Virus record (IMG/VR): IMGVR_UViG_3300032157_000023
Location: 1-43,048 of that record
Reading direction: 5' to 3' (one strand)
From: a virus
DNA: 43,048 bases
Shown here: positions 37,981-43,048 of the stretch, piece by piece
Layout of the letters: every line of letters starts with the position of its first letter
Numbering within the stretch: position 1 is the first letter of the stretch
Translations under genes and position numbers: made by a program
Notes under the pieces: generated by a model
What the model was told of the DNA's origin: nothing
Databases searched by the model: none
The model's input: only the letters and a program-made list of their open reading frames with translations

Positions 37981-38024
37981 CTATCACGAATCGGGATTGA
38001 CGCTCACGGCGCGATCGATACACC
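37981..38024 (+). promoter_or_regulatory. Promoter candidate for the plus-strand HNH gene
   Basis: CTATCA at 37981-37986, then TTGACG (37997-38002), a 16-base spacer and TACACC (38019-38024). The start expected about seven bases further coincides with the GTG start of the HNH gene at 38032, so its mRNA may be leaderless. CTATCA also stands just upstream of TTGAC before the portal and capsid genes. Confidence 0.45.
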
Positions 38025-38031
38025 ACCGTAG

Positions 38032-38505
38032 GTGGCGGACCTGTTTTGGGCGAAGGTCGACAAGAACGGTCCGGTGCCAGCGCACAGGGCGGAGCTGGGC
38101 AACTGCTGGGAGTGGGCCGCGAGCACACTGAAGGGCGGGTACGGCTACTTCAAGTATGCTGGCAAAACAGCCGCGGCCCATCGGTTCTCGTGGCAACTGA
38201 GAAACGGTCAGCTCCCGGCGGGGGCGCATGTGTTGCACCATTGCGACAACCCACGCTGCGTGCGCCCGGAACATCTGTTCGTCGGCAACAACACGGACAA
38301 TGTGGCCGACAAGGTGTCGAAGGGCCGCACGAACCCACCAAGAGGTGACAACCACTACCGCGCTAAACTCTCAACCGCGGACGTCGTTCAGATACGGAGT
38401 TCGCTTGCTGCGGGCGTACCGCGGCGAGACTTGGCGGCGCGCTACGGTGTCAGCCGATCGATCGTGGATCGAATCGCAACACGCGAGACTTGGGCCTCGG
38501 TTTAG
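38032..38505 (+). CDS. HNH homing endonuclease with C-terminal HTH, plus strand
   Basis: This protein has 157 residues from GTG 38032. It carries the same HNH_3 layout: LFWAKVD, CWEWAAS, GGYGYFKY, AHRFSWQL, CDNPRCVRPEHLFVG. YRAKLSTADVVQIRSS and a helix-turn-helix (DLAARYGVSRSIVDRIA) follow. It is the only one of the four nucleases on the plus strand and the only one not overlapped into an upstream operon. It is convergent with the large ejection protein, the two stops overlapping by four bases. Confidence 0.9.
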   Translation: MADLFWAKVDKNGPVPAHRAELGNCWEWAASTLKGGYGYFKYAGKTAAAHRFSWQLRNGQLPAGAHVLHHCDNPRCVRPEHLFVGNNTDNVADKVSKGRTNPPRGDNHYRAKLSTADVVQIRSSLAAGVPRRDLAARYGVSRSIVDRIATRETWASV

Positions 38506-41500
38506 AGCGAGCCGTATGTTGGTCCGCGCTCTGCCACACTAGCGGGGCTCATCCTTTCGGCTGGACCACCCGTGCTCTTTGGTGCTGGCGCCTTGCCCTT
38601 GTTGGGGCTTTGCTTTAGCCCGCTACGCAGAGCGTACGCAGGGGAGAAGATGACGCTTCCAGCGCCGTCGAGTTCCCAGAGCCTATTTTGACGCATCAAG
38701 AATTGGTCGTCTAGGTCGTTAGCTCCCGCGATCTTCTCGAGCAGGGCGGCTTGAATAGCCTCGTATCGACGAGGGTAAAGCTCTCGCAAAACTTCCACCT
38801 GCTGAACAGTGATGTCGCCTCTTGAGAGCGAGCGCATAATGCTGTTGGGATCGGTCGCCGCGTTGACATAGATTGCCCAATCTTCGATCGCGTCGCGGCT
38901 CGGCGGGTAACCCTGCGGATTCAGCATCGAAACCGCCAGGTTCGCCGGCATGCGCTCGAGCAGGAATTGCCGGGTTTTCGCAGCGTGCGCGCTGATCGCC
39001 ATGACGGCCGCGGGCGAGTCGGCGGCGATGTCGCCGAACTGTTTCTCGAGACGCCCATAGAACGCCTCCTCGTCCATCATGTCGTTGCGCCACTTGTTGA
39101 ACGCGGCCTGTGGCGTCTCGTTCTCCTCGCCCATGAACGCGGCCATGGTGTGCGTGACACCTCGGCGCGTGGCGAGAGCGGCAACAGCGGCCGCTGCCGG
39201 CGGGAGCATGCGGGTGCGCTTGGGCGGAGTCGTGCCCCGAGGTAGGCGCCCGCGGCCGCGCAGCTTGCTCGTGCGGATCCAGTCGTCGACCGAGCGCTCC
39301 ACGATGCTGTCGCTGGCGCCGGCGAGCGTGCGGAGCTTGCTGCCGAGGTCACCGGTGAGTGCCGAGCGCGCGGCGCCACCGAGGAACGGCAGTGTGCCCG
39401 CGGCCTCGCCGAGCGCTTGCATGCGTCGGTTGGCGGCGGTCACCTCGTCGCCCAGGCTGAGCGTACGCTTTATGCGGTCGATGCGCTCGATCACGCCATC
39501 GACCTGTTCGCGCGTCGCCGCGCCGTACGTGAGCCGGGCCTCGGCGCCTTCCTTCATGGCGTCGAGCATCTGAACGACGTGGCGCCGATCCCCCGGGTCC
39601 GCGCCTTCGATGAGCGGTTTGAGCTTCGATTCCCAGGCCTCGCTGATGAGCTTCCCTTCGTAGTCGCGGCCGGTGACCTTCTGCGTCGCCTCGTTGAAGA
39701 CGCGCGACGCCGGGATGAACTTGTCATGCCACACGCGGTTGTACGCCGCCTGCATTTCGCCGACGCGCCCCCAGGTGGCCTGGTCTTCCGCGGAGCGCCG
39801 CAGCGTGTGCGCGAACTCCTCGACGCGCGGAATCAGCCGCTCGTAGGGGAGGCGGTCGGTGGCGTTCTTCGCGCCGGCCTCGAGCGAGAGCTTGTAGTCA
39901 TCGACCGTGCGTTTGAAGTTGTCGAGCGCCTCGAACATCTTTGGGCCCGCGCCCTTCGCCGCGAGCTGCTCAAGCTCCTTGCCGTGCTCCATCAGCGAGA
40001 CCACGAGCCGCTGATGCGTCGGCGTCGCGAACTTGGGTCGGAGCTTGCCGACCTTCCGTCCCTCGGCGGCGGCCACGTCCATAGCGAACTTCGAGGCCTC
40101 GGCGCGGAGCTGCCCCGCGAACTCGCCGGCACTGCGCGCGAGCTGGCGCACCTGCGACTGCTGCCCCGCCAGGTTGTCGCCGACGTTGCGCGCGATGTCC
40201 GCCGGCTTGGCCGTGGCGACGTCCGTGAGCGAGCGGTGCACCTTGCCGAGCTCGTCGAGGTCGCTTTTTACGGTCTTGGTGGCGGTGTCCAGGATCTCGT
40301 TCCGGTAGTCGTGCAGGCGCCGATCACGCGCGAAGCTCGGGGCCTCCCGCTCGAGCTCGCCGCCGGCGGCGCGCGCCACCACGTCGTCGGCCTCGCTCCC
40401 GGTCGCGTTCCGGACTGCACGCTCGAGCCCGTTGTCGGCGGTCTCCTCGATCACCTCGCGCACCGGCTCCGCCGCAGCTTTGCGCGCCGCACGCGTCTTT
40501 AGGCGGATCGGGGGTAGGCCGAGCCCAGCGGCCATCGAGATGTCGACGCCGGAAAGGTCAACTGGGGCGCGATCGGGTAGGTTCACTACCTGCCCGATCG
40601 CTGACGGGGCAGCGCTTGGTGCGCTCGTAGGGGCGCCCGGGTCGGCGCTCAGCGCGGGTACCTCTGGCGCAACAGCTGGCGGCGGCTCCGGAAGCGGCGG
40701 CAGCTTGCGCCGTCCGCCGCGAGCGGCACCAACGTCTATCGTGCGCATCGGGACGATCGACTCTGCTGCTGGCGAAAACGGTCCCGGCGCAGGCAGGGAT
40801 GCGGCTGGAGCGCCGGCCCCTACGGAGACCGTGGGTCTCGATGGGAGGATCACTTGGTCGGGCCCCGCGTCAACGAACGGATTCAGGACGTCCACCGTCC
40901 GCTGCGGCGCGAGCGGTGAGCCAGTGGGCGCGATGGCGACGTCCGGAGCCGCCACTTCACCGGGCATGGCGGTCTCCGGCGGCGCCGCCGCAATACCCAT
41001 CTGCTCCGCGCCAGCGCCCCGCCTGAGCGCCTTGGCCTCCGCGGCGTCTGCGACCGCTTCCACGGTCTCCGCAGCTGCCGCGGCGCCCTTTGCCGCCCTG
41101 GCGCCACGAAGCGCGCGCACGGCCGCAGGGGTCGCCGCCAGCGCCCCACCGAGCCCCGTCCAGATCGCGAGGTTTTCGACGTCTGCGCCGAGGTCCTCAT
41201 GGAGGAATGTGCGACCCTCCTCGAACGCCTGCTGCGATGCGGCTACGGCGCCGCCGGTGAGCGCTTCCGCCCCGAGCATGACTCCCGCGCGCGCGCCGGC
41301 ACGAAGCCCCAGGGCGGGCAATGCGGCGCCGCCCGTGGCAAGGACCCCTGCGGCCAGTGCCACATCAGGGGCAACGTCAGCGAGGGCGGAGATGAACGGG
41401 CTCTCGTGGCGGCTCACGTCTGCCCGCGTTCGGATCTCCTCCTCGGTGCCGAAGCCCGGTACCTGCCCCAGCGTCACGCCGCGGACAACGCGCTCCGTTT

Positions 41501-41684
41501 GGGCGAGGGCTTGCTGACCGGTGGTGCCGGCGGCGATGTCTCGGTCGCGCTTGGCCACGTCCTCGGGGGTCGCCGGGCGAAGGCCTCGAGTCTGGATGTG
41601 GTCCAGGGTGGCCTGGTCCAGGTCAGAGTCTGCGTAGTACTCGAGCCTTCCGGTGACCGGATCGAGGAATGGGGTAGAGCTCAT
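38502..41684 (-). CDS. Very large internal virion / ejection protein
   Basis: This 1,060-residue protein starts with a tail-tip-like LDPVTGRLEYYADSDLDQAT, then has a long Ala/Gly hydrophobic region (about 95-200, e.g. ALAAGVLATGGAALPALGLR), Pro/Ala linkers (about 220-385), a long coiled-coil region (about 450-760) and helical C-terminal segments. Length, composition and place after the other ejection proteins fit T7 gp15/gp16-like core proteins that build the trans-envelope channel. No lytic transglycosylase motif (such as ES-x-x-N) was found, so peptidoglycan cutting would be supplied elsewhere. Confidence 0.75.
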   Translation of the reverse strand: MSSTPFLDPVTGRLEYYADSDLDQATLDHIQTRGLRPATPEDVAKRDRDIAAGTTGQQALAQTERVVRGVTLGQVPGFGTEEEIRTRADVSRHESPFISALADVAPDVALAAGVLATGGAALPALGLRAGARAGVMLGAEALTGGAVAASQQAFEEGRTFLHEDLGADVENLAIWTGLGGALAATPAAVRALRGARAAKGAAAAAETVEAVADAAEAKALRRGAGAEQMGIAAAPPETAMPGEVAAPDVAIAPTGSPLAPQRTVDVLNPFVDAGPDQVILPSRPTVSVGAGAPAASLPAPGPFSPAAESIVPMRTIDVGAARGGRRKLPPLPEPPPAVAPEVPALSADPGAPTSAPSAAPSAIGQVVNLPDRAPVDLSGVDISMAAGLGLPPIRLKTRAARKAAAEPVREVIEETADNGLERAVRNATGSEADDVVARAAGGELEREAPSFARDRRLHDYRNEILDTATKTVKSDLDELGKVHRSLTDVATAKPADIARNVGDNLAGQQSQVRQLARSAGEFAGQLRAEASKFAMDVAAAEGRKVGKLRPKFATPTHQRLVVSLMEHGKELEQLAAKGAGPKMFEALDNFKRTVDDYKLSLEAGAKNATDRLPYERLIPRVEEFAHTLRRSAEDQATWGRVGEMQAAYNRVWHDKFIPASRVFNEATQKVTGRDYEGKLISEAWESKLKPLIEGADPGDRRHVVQMLDAMKEGAEARLTYGAATREQVDGVIERIDRIKRTLSLGDEVTAANRRMQALGEAAGTLPFLGGAARSALTGDLGSKLRTLAGASDSIVERSVDDWIRTSKLRGRGRLPRGTTPPKRTRMLPPAAAAVAALATRRGVTHTMAAFMGEENETPQAAFNKWRNDMMDEEAFYGRLEKQFGDIAADSPAAVMAISAHAAKTRQFLLERMPANLAVSMLNPQGYPPSRDAIEDWAIYVNAATDPNSIMRSLSRGDITVQQVEVLRELYPRRYEAIQAALLEKIAGANDLDDQFLMRQNRLWELDGAGSVIFSPAYALRSGLKQSPNKGKAPAPKSTGGPAERMSPASVAERGPTYGSL

Positions 41685-41860
41685 TTAGGTTTTTCTCGAC
41701 AAACGGGTGTTGTTTCGATGGGTTTCCCGGATTGCCGCCTGTACTCGTCCGTGACGCGAATCATCTCGGCTAGCGCTAGGCACCAGTCCTTGTTGACAAC
41801 CTCAGCAACCAGACGATCCGGAGCGCCAGAAACCGAAACCATAATCAGCAACCACTTCAT
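41681..41860 (-). CDS. Small hypothetical protein of the ejection operon
   Basis: This protein has 59 residues. ATG 41860 follows the previous stop directly (TGAATG) and the stop overlaps the 1,060-residue gene's ATG (ATGA), so both junctions support coding. MKWLLIMVSVSGAP resembles a short signal or membrane-contact start. The rest is charged (AEVVNKDWCLALAEMIRV) with two Cys. Possibly a small ejection or virion protein. Confidence 0.65.
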   Translation of the reverse strand: MKWLLIMVSVSGAPDRLVAEVVNKDWCLALAEMIRVTDEYRRQSGKPIETTPVCREKPK

Positions 41861-43048
41861 TCACTTAACAACGATCGGCTGGTTAGGTTTCGTAAGACCC
41901 CTCTCGCGCTCCGCAATCAGTTCGTCGAGGCGCCGCAGCATCACGGGAATGTCGCTGTCGTTGAGCGGAACACCTAGCATTTGCTGCATATTTTGCGCCT
42001 CGACGTTGTTGGCCTCGCGCTCAGAAAGGGCGAGGTTCATGACCTGCAACTCGTCGATCGCAGTGAGCTGTTCCTGTTGATCCGGCGGGAGGCCACCCAG
42101 GAACTTCTTCACGTCGTTGGGAGATGTGACCCCAAGGCCAAGCTTCTTCGCTTGCCAACCGGTAACGCTCGACAGCGAGCCAGCCTTTTCGCCGCGCCGC
42201 AGTGTGTCGCGGATGCGCCGCATCTGCGCGATCTGCTGCTGACGGTCCGGATCGCCCTTGGCCTCCTGCGTGGCCTTCGCGCGCGCGGCCCCGGACTTCT
42301 CGCCCTTCTCTTTGATCTCTGCGGCCTTGAGCATGTCACCGCGCACCACGCCGCCGGCGCGCGCCTGCTGGTAGACCTCGGTGGTCTTGCCCAGGCTCTG
42401 CGTCTCCGCCTCGTGCGCGGCCGCGAGCTGCTGACGCTTGAGGGCCGAGAGCACGAGCGGCGCTTGCTTGCCGGCGAGCTCGGCGCGGTTCGACTTCAGG
42501 TCGGCCGCGAGCTGATTCTGGAGCGCGCCGTAGTACTGCTCCTTCGCGTGCGCGATGGCCTGATCCTCGCTCCCGATCGCGTCGGCGAGGCGGCGAAGCT
42601 TCGAGTCCCGTTGCGCGAGCTGTCCGCGCACGTGGGTGTCGATGCGCTTGTCGATCATGCGCAGGCCGACGTCGTTGCCGATGAAGCCACCGAGAGCCGC
42701 CGCGAGCACACTGAACACGTTGCTGAGCGCACCTTCGTGGCGCAGGTCTGCGCGGATCTGCATGCCCTCGACGTCACGCCGCTCGGCCTCGAACCGCGCT
42801 TTCTTCGCCTGGGCCTCGCGCTGCGCCTGCTCGGCGTCGGCACGTTGCCCCGCGGCGCGCGCCTGCTCGAGCCCAGCCTCGCGGCGCAGGTTCTAGGCCT
42901 CGGCTTCGCGCGCGAGCTCGGGGTTGTGTAGCAAGTCCTGATCGGCTTGCGCGGCCTCGCCCTGTTGGCGCTGGGCCACGTCCGTCGGCAGAGCTCCGGA
43001 GCGCTGCGCGGGACTGTAGCCCGCAGCTCGCCCCGGCACGTACTTGGG
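41861..43048 (-). CDS. Ejection-type internal virion protein, C-terminal part (continues at 638)
   Basis: This is the continuation of the gene starting at 638. In the closed circle it gives about 552 residues. The frame holds a hydrophobic GALSNVFSVLAAALGGFIGN segment flanked by long coiled-coil stretches (KARFEAERRDVEGMQIR, DSKLRRLADAIGSEDQAI) and ends PNQPIVVK. In this terminal copy, base 42895 is a instead of c, changing a GAG (Glu) codon to TAG (42893-42895) and breaking the frame. The left copy has no such stop. That change is probably an error or a minor variant rather than gene inactivation. Confidence 0.8.
42882..43048. repeat. Right copy of the terminal repeat
   Basis: A 167-base copy of bases 1-167, with two substitutions. 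One makes an in-frame amber codon (see 42893-42895); the other changes Thr to Pro. Joining the copies gives a 42,881-bp circle. Confidence 0.9.

Noticed and set aside
38502-41684. Lytic transglycosylase domain in the large ejection protein
   Set aside because: I looked for the catalytic Glu motif and Gly-Leu-Met/Gln pattern and found none.

Overview
The window is a very GC-rich, densely coded bacteriophage genome that looks complete. Its two ends repeat each other (1-167 and 42882-43048, two mismatches), so the molecule is circular or circularly permuted with a unit length of 42,881 bp, and one gene runs across the join. It appears to be a temperate, short-tailed (podovirus-like) phage. There is no tape measure, sheath or tail-tube gene, but there are large Ala-rich ejection-type proteins, a nozzle-like tail protein, a tubular adaptor-like protein, a fibre, an integrase and a tRNA-derived attP. 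The host is not named by the sequence. High GC, many lipobox proteins and a metzincin lipoprotein suggest a GC-rich Gram-negative host, perhaps a myxobacterium (inference).

Layout, reading leftwards because almost every gene is on the minus strand. (1) 37972-34982: early control and replication: membrane protein, operator/promoter region, small HTH protein, XRE-sigma4 fusion, lambda-O-like initiator with an iteron-rich probable origin inside it, zinc-knuckle protein, sigma70-family factor. (2) 34985-32628: basic protein, excisionase-like protein, ribbon-helix-helix protein, tyrosine integrase carrying attP inside its own reading frame. (3) 32631-23600: accessory and recombination genes: HNH nucleases, lipoproteins, a protein with 25 SQLx repeats, a 5'-exonuclease fused to a RecT-like annealing domain, two methylase-related proteins, and a secreted metalloprotease lipoprotein. 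(4) 23590-22106: small terminase candidate and neighbours. TerL (20623-22188) lies on the opposite strand, convergent with these and divergent from the portal. (5) 20544-9490: portal, scaffold, HslV-like Ntn hydrolase, capsid, minor virion proteins, lipoproteins, glycosyltransferase, adaptor. (6) 9489-638 and across the join to 38502: Gly-rich fibre, lysis genes, nozzle, ejection proteins.

Most neighbouring genes are joined by ATGA, GTGA, TTGA or TAATG stop/start overlaps, so transcripts are long and translation is coupled. These overlaps fix many starts, often GTG or TTG, and reveal genes below 60 codons. There is no phage RNA or DNA polymerase, helicase or primase. The phage probably uses the host replisome, recruited by its initiator, and redirects host RNA polymerase with its sigma-type proteins. 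Four HNH nucleases with related C-terminal HTH modules are spread through the genome.
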